Origin: Ptychodera flava
Taxonomy: Eukaryota > Hemichordata > Enteropneusta > Ptychoderidae
Assembly (NCBI RefSeq): GCF_041260155.1
Contig: NC_091935.1
Coordinates: forward strand, 2,336,001-2,400,000
DNA: 64,000 nucleotides
Direction: 5' to 3'
Shown here: piece by piece, positions 10,522 through 22,506 of the stretch
How positions within the stretch are numbered: position 1 is the stretch's first letter
Layout of the letters: every line of letters begins with the position of its first letter
Program-made: the position numbers and the translations under genes
The notes under the pieces: generated by a model
Database searches by the model: none
Told to the model about the DNA's origin: nothing
The model's input: only the letters and a program-made list of their open reading frames with translations

Positions 10522-13517
10522 TCAAGGCTCATACTGCTTGACCAATTGTGAGTTAGGGAAGACGTGTCCAACAAAATGTCAGTTCTGGTAAAATACACAT
10601 ATACAAGAGCTTTGTCACAAATTTTAATGGGAGATTCATAAACTTGTAGCACTGATCCATATGTCAGCTAGCTAGGTCCCATAGATCAGAATGTTAAACT
10701 AATGGAAAGATTGGCATTGTTCTTCCTCAGAGTTTCCTGTTGGCTGTCAACATTGCTGTAGATGGATAGAAATTATTATCCATTGCAATTTTGCAAATTC
10801 ATAATAACTTTTCTCCTTTTTGTTAGTTTTTTCTTGTGAAAAATTTTGAATGATTATGATAATCTTGATCCAAAGGAAATAATGTTATGTCCATTTCAAT
10901 GACAGCTCTTCCAAAATATTGATCTCAACTTGAAACTGGAGTGTCTTTTTCATCACATTTATGGGTTCTATGTTCCAGTTAGACAAAATATCAGGCATAT
11001 TGTGGACATGACGATATGAATACTACACTAATGAGCAAGTACTGTAGTGTTTTAGTTACACTGTACAATGATAGTAGGGTTATTACTGTCATTTGAAGAA
11101 TTATAAAACTTATAATTTATTCCATTATTTTATTGCAAATGTTAATTTTTGTACAATTTAACATCATTCCAAGCAATTAATAGTGTTTTTTTTGTTGAGA
11201 ATGTATCATGATCAGAGGACATGTTTTTTTCAAATTTTGTTGATGACACGTATGCAGATCGTGACAGCTGTTCCTGGATTAAAACTACATATAGATTTCA
11301 AAAAACGATGAACAGAAAGACAAACACAGATCGTCCAACTGAGCGGCAACATATTGCAAGCCATATATTGAAATATTTGATTTTACGGCTACAACCTTTG
11401 ACCCATGCCTACTGTGAACATTCAATGCTGCATTATGGGAACAGGATGTCATATCATGTGACTCAATGAAATCACATGAACACATCCAGTCATACCTGTC
11501 ATGAATGGTCACCTCGAACATGAATGGAAGTGTCATCTTTGTGGAGCTTAACTTTGTATAATATACACCTTGAAATATTGACAAAGTTGCCAACATTTTA
11601 TACAGTCAAATCATGATATATTTGCAGATTTTTACACATTTTGTTTTTCAGTTATCATCTGGTAAAGGGAGGTTTCAGAATTCCAGACCGCAGTCATGAT
11701 TTAGATTGTTGATGTATGCACTTGAGAATCTGATCTTTGACAATTGTCATTTGGAAACATTGTACTGAATCTTACCTCTTGATCTTCAGAAAAAGTGATG
11801 TACTTCAAATCCAAAGGTAAAAGAAAGTCACTATCTATTAATATGAGGCTTTATGTATGTTTTATATGAAAATTTATTCACATTATCTGCCCGTCTGAAG
11901 GTTCATGTTTTTCTTCCATCGCCAGAGCTCTATCTTATGGCATTGTGTGTAAACCTACAGGGATATTTGATTCTTAAACATTATCTATTTTTGTTACATA
12001 CAAAAATTTAGACTGCTGAGGTGATGCAGTTCTACAGTTAGAACAATATAATTAACTGGCAACTTGAACAGTAAACCACAAAAAAAAAGTCAAAAGAGAA
12101 AGACTTTGTCCTCCATTGTTTGTAACGATCACAATTATGTAGAAATCAATGGATATTCTTTACGATTTTCCAGAGTCATGCAAGACAATGTTGTCATGAA
12201 ATGAACATTATATTGACATTCTCAGATGTACACATGACATTCGTGTGCCAATGAACTTCTATCACATGATTTTGGATGTAAAGTCTGTCAATCAGTAAAG
12301 AAGTTATCTATCACGATTATGCAACTTACAAGGTCATTGCTAACCCAGTATTGTTAAGGGTCATTGCCAGGTATGGGGCCATTGTAACTTTGTAGGATAG
12401 GAAATCAGCCTATAGTATATTGCTGGCTGAAACTATGGAATATACTGTGAGGTAACTATGTGATAATCATTTTACAGACCTCCGTGCAATAATTTAAATT
12501 ACTTAAAGAGTACACGCACCAAGTGACAAATAGATACTTTGTATTCTTATCCTTGAGATCAGCTTGAAATCATTTGTCTCAAAAAAAGAAATTTCGTTGT
12601 TAAATTCTAAAAGATTGTCATGAGAAGTTGTACATCTTTGCTGTTTTGTTATTTCAATGTGTAACTGATGAAGGAAATTGTAATTGCTCCAGTGAAATTC
12701 AGTCACTCCCTCTTCATTTTCAAATTTATCCTGGATGTATTTAACTGCCAGAGATTGTAATTTGAACTTTTTACCCAAGGGTACAATGATTCATGCATTC
12801 CAGTCTATTTGTATATATTGCAGCAACAGCCTGCACTGCATCATACGGTTAAAAACTTGACATTGACAGCTGAGATGCAGCTGTCTTTGGTCTTCCAATA
12901 GTGAGACCTGTGTATAAAGGACACCCTATGGTTCAGCAAATGTCGATTTCAGAAAGATGTTCTTAATCCACCGGTAGAATTTTGTTCAACCATAGTGTTT
13001 AGAGTCTATCATTCAACTTGTTGCTCTCAGCTTGCAAAATCTTTCAGAAATAGCGTCTGTTTTTTTAAGGTGTCTATAATTTAGAGGTGTTCATGAAGAC
13101 ACCTCTTCAGTGTATTTGTTGATTTCTCAAATCTTTGTGATATTTTCTGCACACAGGGTATTTTTACGTTGTTGATATTTGTATACATTTATGCACCTTA
13201 CATGTTATCATGTACCCATTGTCTTGACACTTTTTATTGGTTGTGTAGCCACCAATGTCTTGCAGTGCATTGCCAAGTTTGGAGATCATCAGGTTGCAAA
13301 ACGGAACCACTGAACAAGTTATCAAATTTGTTTTTCAAAGCTTTTTCTTCCAAACCATCTTCTAAATTTTTCCTGAAATGTCTTAAGATTTTGTTTGTTT
13401 TTTCAGTTTTGTTTGTTTTTTGCTGTTGTTGTTGTTTTTTTGTTTGTTTTTTTTTTGGGGGGGGGGGGGTTTCAGGAAGAAAACAGCTGTCCTTTCTACC
13501 ATGGAGGCAGGTGTCTG

Positions 13518-13543
13518 GGCAGTGTGGTTAGCACCACACTGCC
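13518..13543. repeat. perfect 11-bp hairpin
   Basis: GGCAGTGTGGT and its exact reverse complement are separated by the 4-base loop TAGC. The phrase TGTGGTTAGCAC also resembles a tRNA A-box region, so it may be the decayed head of a SINE. Confidence 0.5.
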
Positions 13544-13752
13544 ATGTTGTGGTTGAATATAAATGCCTAACTCTGCATCATTTAGGACTCATGTATTATG
13601 CATATGTACCTGATGATAATGTTGCCTAATTTGACAGTGCAGTACATGTTAAAATGAAGGTTACACTTGTGTGTTTGGAATCTGTTCAGGGTATCATCTT
13701 GTGGCATTTCAGTTGTGTGTAAGATGCATATTTTGTCCTGAAAAAGACATGT

Positions 13753-14079
13753 TTGAGGTAAAATGCATTCCATTCTAAAATTTTTACGATTCTTTTCTGT
13801 TTTTCCACATGTGGGGGCTCATTTTAAAGCTCTTGGAATAAGAAAAATTTTCACTGTCGTAGTATTTTTAAAATTGTATTTTTCACCTTATAGAGTTAAC
13901 ACAGCAATGGCGCCCATTTTGCAATATTTGTAAATGTTTGGCACTTTTTTCTTCCTGCACCAAACTTTGTACGGTGACCCCTGATTTTTCTTTATTTGGT
14001 AAGAGAGTGGGTGAAGGTTTTGTGAAGGAAAGTTGGAGCAAAATTAAAGTCATTCACTTTTAAGGTGATACTACCTTAA
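13753..14079 (-). mobile_element. TTAA-flanked MITE, family B copy
   Basis: Reverse-oriented copy. The right end GGTGATACTACC is followed by TTAA (14076-14079), and the left end is a decayed TTGAGGTAAAATGC. The internal blocks GGTGACCCCTGATTT and AATGGCGCCCATTTT match the other copies in inverse orientation. Confidence 0.7.
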
Positions 14080-14731
14080 ACAGAGAGATGTACTTTGCTC
14101 ATCTTCAAATGTCTAAATGTGTGTTTTTATTCTGAATTATGTTGATCGATTTTCAAGGTATCAGAAGAGACTGTTGGACAATGATATTATTTCACTCTAA
14201 TCACTCATGAATTAAGTTGTTCTTAGTTAGGGATAGAGTAGGTACCTAGCACGAGGTCCCTAGGTGAATGCTTTGTAATTTTCATCTAAAGATTTCTCTC
14301 CATTGATTTCCACTAGTGCCATTTCTGTACTTAGAAGATCAAATGATGAGAAAAGTACTACGGAAGTAGATTTCATCTTAGCAAATTGACGACAGCTGAA
14401 GCCTGCTTGAATTTCATTGAATAGTACTAATGTATTAGGTCTTTTTGTTAGCCAGAGAGAAGTTTTCAAACTATTTTCATTTTAAGGAAAGATACTGATG
14501 TGTTCTCTAATGTGGTGCCTTAACATGAAATGGGAATAAAATGCTATTTTCAATTATCTGTAACATGTGAAGTTGTCATTTTTTTTAATACTTTCTAAAA
14601 ACACATTTTCTGAAGAAAGTGCGTCAATGTTTGACAGAAAGCTGTCATAAGGATCAGAACTGTTTCCTGTGATTGTATGTTTGATCTGATGGTCTTAAGT
14701 TGTGTTCAGCTGGAATCAATGATTAACAATT

Positions 14732-14733
<2 letters not shown>

Positions 14734-14789
<56 letters not shown>
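14734..14789. repeat. (TC)n(CA)n microsatellite
   Basis: A (TC)n tract to about 14770 followed by (CA)n to 14789, about 110 bp beyond the FKTN stop codon on the minus strand. Confidence 0.9.
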
Positions 14790-14833
14790 TATTATATTGC
14801 CCCAAAACTGGTCTTGTTGTATAAAATTGGTTA

Positions 14834-14839
14834 TTTAAT
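14834..14839 (-). terminator. FKTN: candidate FKTN poly(A) signal
   Basis: ATTAAA on the minus strand, about 60 bases after the FKTN stop codon. It is the nearest standard variant of the polyadenylation hexamer. Position fits, but there is no transcript evidence. Confidence 0.3.
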
Positions 14840-14899
14840 GTTCAATGATAAATTACGCATAACAAAGTATAATGTTTATAAAATTAAAAATTTATGGAA

Positions 14900-15113
14900 T
14901 TAAAAGACTTGAATGACTCTTGGCCGTTCCTCTTCTGGCCAGAACCCATTTTCCTTGACATTTGCCGGGCTGCTTTTCCAGTCCCAGTCACGAACCCTCT
15001 TATTCCAGTCTTTTCCATAATTTGCTTCAATGTAGGAATGCGTTTCACAGGGAACCCTGACTTTTAATCCTACAAACTCTGTCCAGCAGAGAGTGAATTT
15101 AGGAAAGTTATAT
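14900..15113 (-). CDS. FKTN: FKTN coding exon 7 and stop
   Basis: 214 bases, acceptor TTTCACAG, ending in TAA. Codes [20 protein letters not shown], then [11 protein letters not shown] and [10 protein letters not shown], finishing VIQVF, the counterpart of the vertebrate terminus VIQLY. Confidence 0.93.
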
Positions 15114-18100
15114 CTGTGAAAGAATGTGGAGAAAATTCAAATTGAATGTAAGATATGTATTGATCATGTGATTTCATATGCTCTCCTCAGAGAATTGAAG
15201 AAAAAATTTGTGAAAATGCTATAACAAGAAAAAAGATTTCTGAGCAATAATTGTCAAATACAAGTTGAAGTTTAGCATAATGTGGCTGACAGACAAAAAA
15301 AAAAGACAGAAAGTGAACCAAAGAGAAAAGCTATGTTTCTCATTGCATAGGTCTTTAACAATAAGATGAAGCAATGTGTTTTGGGGCGTTTTTTTGGTGC
15401 TCACAAGATCCAGCTACAACAGGAGAGAACAAAATACCAGACAGGTGTTCGAATGCAGCAATAACTCTCATATCAGGTTGATTGGCTCACCTAAATTTCT
15501 TAAAATTGCTTTGAGTATGCTGTGGATCAATTTTTGAGTTTCAAAGTGTTGCAAATCAAACTACCATAGAGGGCGCACTTATGGACATGCCCTATCTGTT
15601 CTGGGCATCAGAGGTTCTGAAGGCTTAGAGATTCTAATGGCCAACTCTATCCCACTGGATGAAAACCAAATCTACAAGTCTCCACTTCTGGACATTTTTG
15701 CCTGACAGAGCTTGATAAGAAATAAAAACTGCCTAAGAAAGTAAAACTTACTTAAATTTTTTGCCAGTCTTGGCTTGTGTACCACCATTCCACATTATGT
15801 TGTCTTCTTCATAGAAGAAAAAAATGTCAAGTTTGAGATCTCCACTCATAAAAGATAATTCAAAACTGTCTTCCTCCTGCAAGACATGAAATCTTCCCAT
15901 TATTCACATTGTATGCTAGCCTTTGGTTCAAATAGTAATGGGTGGCAGTGTTTTTGTTAAGGTTCTGGAATGATGGTAAATGATTTGGGAATCCCGGTAA
16001 CATTGCTGCTGTCCCCTAATCTGATTGCATTGATATACCAAGGGGACCCCAATAAATGACTGGGGAACCCTGTTAACATTTACCGGGTACCATGTTACCG
16101 GGTACCAGCCTTAACAAAAAAGACTGGATGGTTATGTCTGTGAAACTGTCATTTCTTGGATGAGTGACCATTGCAATATGAAACATATCCTTTCACAATC
16201 AATGAATGCAAATGCCTACTCTATATAAATATTGGTTAAGACTGAAACAAACTGGGATCATGCCAAGCCATTGTACAAAGCAACACTACCCTTGCCATGA
16301 ACAAGGCACTAAAAGTCAGTCATATTATTACTTCATAGTTTGCTTTTAACCATTTCACCAGCATGGTTTGGCCTAAACCAATGTTATCAATGGTGATTTC
16401 AGACCTGTTTACAGAAAATTAGGGTTAACAGGCTGAAAGGCAATGCTCACTGTAAATACAGTCACCTGTAATCTAAATATGCCCACATATGGCCAAACCT
16501 TACCAATGAGATGCTTCCCAGACAAACCATTTCTTTCAAAGGTAGGTATCAAGCTAGCAATGAACAACAACATACCTTACCGAAGAGATGCTTAAGGGAC
16601 AAACCATTCCTTTCAAAGGTAGGTATAAAGCTAGCAATGAACAACAGCATACCTTACCAAAGAGATGCTTAAGGGACAAACCATTCCTTTCAAAGGTAGG
16701 TATCAAGCTGGCAATCAACAACAACATACCTTACCAAAGAGATGCTTCAGGGACAAACCATTTCTTTCAAAGGTAGGTATCAAGCTAGCAATCAACAACA
16801 ACATACCTTATCAAAGAGATGCTTCAGGTCAAACCATTCCTTTCAAAGGTAGGTATCAAGCTAGCAATCAACAACAACATACCTTACCAAAGAGATGCTT
16901 CAGGGACAAACCATTCCTTTCAAAGGTAGGTATCAAGCTAGCATGTACAACAACATACCAAAGAGATGCTTCAGGGTCAAACCATTCCTTTCAAAGGTAG
17001 GTATCAAGCTAGCATGAACAACAACATACCTTACCAAAGAGATGCTTAAGGGACAAACCATTCCTTTCAAAGGTAGGTATCAAGCTGGCAATCAACAACA
17101 ACATACCTTACCAAAGAGATGCTTCAGGGACAAACCATTCCTTTCAAAGGTAGGTATCAAGCTAGCATGTACAACAACATACCAAAGAGATGCTTCAGGG
17201 TCAAACCATTCCTTTCAAAGGTAGGTATCAAGCTAGCATGTACAACAACATACCTTACCAAAGAGATGCTTCAGGGTCAAACCATTCCTTTCAAAGGTAG
17301 GTATCAAGCTAGCATGTACAACAACATACCTTACCAAAGAGATGCTTCAGGGACAAACCATTCCTTTCAAAGGTATGTATTAAGCTAGACTGGTAATCCT
17401 TGATCCAGATTCCTAAATCAACATCTTGGCTGTGTGCTATGGTGTTACATTCCCTGTACCAACCTATTATCCAAGATAAACACAGATAAATTAACAGCAC
17501 TGTTAATGAAATTGGTGTTATCAGAATTTCAAAAATACCACTTTGATCTCTATGTAATAATTATTTATGGTACATGTAGTATTTGCATTGAAAGTGAAAG
17601 ATCTAAACGTCTGCTCAAACTTTCCTCAGAGACACTGGAGACCATTCTCGTTTACAATCAAGAACAACTTTGTCAAATTGTAATACCAGAGAAAAAAATT
17701 ATGTAAATGTCAGAATATTTGAAATTCAACACAGCAGCTATGTTTACTCTACCTGGACAAATTAAAATTTCAATTTTAACAAAAACAAGATACTAGGCAA
17801 ACTTCATTTCCTCTACAAGCTTCAAAACAAATTGATGCAAGCAGCATGATGGCAAAACATAGTGAAAATCCGACCGTATGCATTCAGTCCCTGAGACACT
17901 TTCTACAGATGCATGTTGGGATATTGGGGAGGATTACAACCAAAGTCTGATGCTGTTGATTTTTCGTTTGCTGTATTTTTTGTTCTTATTATTTTGCATC
18001 TTTTTGCCGTCTCATATGGTAACATCCAATGTCTCTGTATGCTTGCATTATTCCCTCGTATGGTATAATTTCATTTCACAAAGTTATATAATTCTATTTG

Positions 18101-21100
18101 GCGTCTGCTGTTATTCATTCTATTTTGCCATATGATTTATTCTACCATACGGTAAGAACAACTTATATTTACAATGGAAAATAATGAAACAGAGAGAAAT
18201 AATGCTCTGTTTAACAAAGGACGCTGAAGCAACACTGATGTATTTGCTGACTTATAGACTTATAAATGCATTGACTTTTTGACGATGAACATCTGTACAC
18301 TGAAGTTTACCACAATAAACCTACAGAGTTAAAAAAGTTGTGACTATAAACATTATTTTTTGATCAAGTTTGATATTTTCATAATTCCTAACATTTTCAC
18401 ATTCAAAGTGATACAAAATAGTAATATTAGGTTTGTGGATAATCACTGACCTTATACTTTTCTGACAAAGCTCCACATACTTTAAGTTATCTTTCATAGC
18501 TCTTAAGATGCAATCAGCAAAAATATACGTTCCTTCAAACTGGAATATTATAATCAAAACAGTGATGATAACATAATATAACATACCCAGGCAAGTTCCG
18601 CTGCTTAACCAAAATCTAATGCCAATCTGGTCCAACAGGTCTTTGGCCTTTATTAACAATTTCTTGGCCTTTACTCTGAAGAAAGTAGCCTCCTCTCTGT
18701 TGTCATCACCATTCTCTTCCAGGAACCTACTGGCTTCTTGGTAATTACATTCTATGAACTTTGAGTGTAGAAGTTGTCTGAGGAAAGATGAGGTATCCCT
18801 TGGCACATGAACTTTGACCCCATCAATGTAGATTGGGGAAATCACCATCCTGAAATTTCAGTTACAAATATCACAAGATACTTTTTTAATCATGCTAAAT
18901 ACCCTTTCTCCCCCCCCTTTCTCTCTCTGTCTCTGTCTCTGTCTCTGTCTCTCTCTCTCATAAACCGACACAGGTACAACACACTACCAGCATTGAATTC
19001 TTGCTATTTAATTTGTTATGAACATTCTCTCTTTTAGTCTTTGATTTACAAAAGAACACTTTGTAATGTTGGTGGTAGTACTACTGTTGTAGCAAACATT
19101 TTTTGAGATAGCTACAATTGTCTTATTTTTGCATTCGTATGTTGAACTAATGTCAAAATTTCAGTATATTTTCTGCATATGTATACCACAACATACATAG
19201 TGCCAAGTTTATGAAAATAATCAAGGTAGACTACGCCTTGGTAAAGATAGTTGAACGCTGAAATTTTTATACTATGGTATTTTTATTATTATTCTGCTTT
19301 ATTGACACACTTTACCCTAAGGAAAGGGTAAACATCGTCATACATAGAGACTTCAAAGAAGCAATACAATAAGTAGCCAAAAAAGTCAAAATCAGAAATA
19401 AATAAATAAATAAATAAAGGTACATACATAAATGGAACACAAACTGGGAAGAATATTTGTTTGTCGTTGTACTTGTTTGTTATATGTGATAATGATTGGA
19501 ATGTTGGGTGTACTGATTGAATAGTATTGTATAATGTATCTCGTTCTGATTTATAGTATTCACAAATAAAATAGGAAATGGGTCTCATCTTCAATATTAT
19601 TATGTGTACATCTTTAGCAAATTCTTTCATTGATAGGGGTTTAGATTGGTCTTCCAGTTTCTATGTGGAGTTTATGGTTACTGAGCCTGAATTTTGTAAT
19701 GTGTCTCTCAGCTGTGGGTTTTTTATTTTTCTATAAGGTATTTTTCAAGTGCTATATCCTTCTGAATATTCTATATGTTCTTAACTTGTTTCCATTTCCA
19801 TTTGACTTCTGTTCCTGGGGCCCATTTTGAAGCTCTGAGAAAAAATTTCACTTTCTTAGTTTGCAAAAATCAAATATCAATCAGGGTTGGTTGCAATTTT
19901 GAATTTCACTTATTGGTAAATGTTGGTTGAATTGTTTTCTTCAGTTTGTATTACCAACATTTGCATGGTGATCCCTAATTTTTTTTCAAGAGTGAGATAA
20001 AATTTTGCTTAAGGCACGTTTGAGAAAAAGTTTAAGTCTTTCTGTTTTGAGGTTGTACTGTTTACAACAATTACAGTTTTGAAGAGTACAAACACTTACT
20101 TGTCAAAAGCTCCAGCATGTTGACCAATCACAGCCCCTGTAACAGTCATTTGATCTTTCACTTCAATTGAATCGTCAACTTCTATTGGTCCATGCCACCA
20201 ATAGTTGCTATTTCTTTCATAAAATATGACAAGATGAATTGTGTGCTCATTTTTATAGAATAAATAATGCAGTGGGATATCTTGGTTGTCGTGGATCCTT
20301 GAGGAGAGTGGTCTGGGATCCTTCCCTGTGGTGTGTGTCCATGAAAACCCACTCTGTTTCAATGTATTGAAAAACTGATTCTGTGAAGTAAGCATGGCAA
20401 TACGATGCACAATGTTAGAAATGCACGATGTTATGCCAGTCAATGAAAATACTAGGTTATGCTGTTATAAAGAACAAACAAGTTTAACAAAGATGTAGAA
20501 AATTCTAGTTACAGGTGGAAAAATAAAAGAATATGTGGTTACAAGTACTTGTAGTATGTGTGTGCACATTAAGTTTGTGCAAAATGTCCTAATTTGTTAC
20601 CAAAACTAAATTGTCACAGCTAGCAAATTTTTGCTGACAGTTGGCTCTTTCTGATGGCTGCCAGCTATTTTCTATATCCCTGAGTTAAAAGACACACATA
20701 CACACTGCATATCTGTACAGACATGACTTTTTAAAAATAGCGTATTAAAGTCATCAATTATTCCAAAGTGTTATGACCATACAATGAAAATAATATTTTT
20801 TGTGTCCAGCAATGAACATTATCAATCATTTTTTGACATGTTGCCTTGACTTGTGAAAATTCAAAGGTCACAAACAATTCAAAACCTACAATTTCAGCAT
20901 AAAACAGTCACAATTAAAATAGCCTATTGAAACCAGCTGTTCCAGTTCATAGGTTTGTCTGCGTTAAGCAAAGTATGTTGAATGTAAACACTATTGCACT
21001 ATATAGTTGGTCATAAAAAGTTTTGAAGCACCTTCTTTTGTATGTCTTTTAACACATTTTGTTCCAGCATGGAGATCTTGTATCACATATAATACAGATG

Positions 21101-22385
21101 TACACATCAATATCAGCAAATTTCAGGATAAACATATCAGCATGACCAAAGCTTTGTTCTTACATTCATGCATAAATCATAATCATGCTCTCCATTAAGG
21201 CATATCATAGAAAAACCACTGTTTAACCCTTTCACCACCATGGTTCCACCCACCCATTGTTATCAATGGTGATCTTGGACCTGTATGCAGGGAACTGTGG
21301 TGTGAAAGGGTTAAGAGGTGAGAAAGTCTGTGCACTCCCTAAATTAAACATTTTATGTAATAAAAAATGGTTACTAGTAAACTGGTCCATGAGTTCTTTT
21401 TCAGTGGTGTTGTCAACAGATAAAACTGGCTTGTAAAATGACAACCTGCAATTTAAAGAATGACCTTCTCAATATTTTAAACAGCTCTGGCTTGTAGATT
21501 TGTGACTTCTTTAGTCATATGTTGCTTTTTATATAACATGGTTCAAGATTTGCATTACGGGAAAGCTCCATTAACTTAGGAATATCCGACTTCCCTAGAG
21601 GATCATTTTCACAGACCTGCCTTTCCTACAATGCACTACAATAGCACCAGCTGGATTAGATAAACATAACAATGGAACATTCACACCTTGGGGATAAAAG
21701 TCTCTCTGTCTGTCACCCGAGCTGGTCAGGCAAGGACTCGGGTTTCAAGTACCATGCAAGTTAATGCAGCCTTCCCCTAATGGAAAGCAATTTATTGCTC
21801 ATGATGGATACCTCAATTTCAAAATAAAACACACCAGTAACAACCACATAAATCAAAAGATGCAATTGATAATTCCACATTTTCTTACTTGCTCCTTCCA
21901 ATGTTTGTTGATGACTGCAAATGTAGTTTTTTGTTTATTGTGGCACAAATATTTACAATGCTTTGAAGGTTCTCTGGAAGCCTGCTGGCGATTGGATATC
22001 TTTTGAAGTATGTCTGGTTCTACAAGGAAAATGGGAATGTTGTGGGATGAAGAGATTTCAACAAATGTCTTTATTGCACTCTGCAAAGAGAAAGAAGATA
22101 GACAAAAAACAATTTGTTTTTAGAAGATCAGTGATTCCTCAGATTCCTCAGATTCCTCTGTCTGAATCAACTCTATCAATGACTATTAACTCTTTAGATC
22201 GCAGTAAACATCACTAACATCAACATTAAGAATAATATCACATGTACTATTGTAAATTTCAACTGACGCTCAAGTTCAATACTGGGACAATGTTTTTCTT
22301 TAACATGCAACAATTGACAACAATTATGACATTTGTTCAGTTGTTGTTGATGTGTTTCTATGGTTTTGAGCATGTCATTTTAGTG

Positions 22386-22455
<70 letters not shown>

Positions 22456-22461
22456 TCATCA

Positions 22462-22506
<45 letters not shown>

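Larger units (their letters stand above)
9252..14733. other. VMAC 3' flank and non-coding region
   Basis: A stretch of 5.5 kb without a convincing gene. It contains two TTAA-flanked MITE copies (10184-10521 and 13753-14079), a CGCGCTAGCGCG palindrome at 9322, a G13 run at 13457-13469 and a hairpin at 13518-13543. The open frames at 11221-11596, 12503-12778 and 13169-13629 match no family I know and show no codon pattern. Part of the first kilobase may be VMAC 3' UTR. AATAAA-type signals are too common here to choose one. Confidence 0.5.

Noticed and set aside
12503-12778. 91-codon minus-strand frame
   Set aside because: No recognised domain, no splice-compatible neighbours.
16498-17330. CRISPR array
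   Set aside because: Units are contiguous near-identical repeats without unique spacers, in an animal intron. The same applies to the arrays at 48.1, 51.7 and 56.0 kb.
16588-17388. Plus-strand frames with repeated IPFKGRYQA-like peptides
   Set aside because: Antisense of the FKTN exon 5 end repeated in tandem; no independent gene evidence.
21232-21444. Possible extra FKTN exon on the minus strand ([20 protein letters not shown] frame)
   Set aside because: Its phase does not fit between exons 2 and 3, which already join in phase 0 with vertebrate spacing, and it overlaps a family C MITE.
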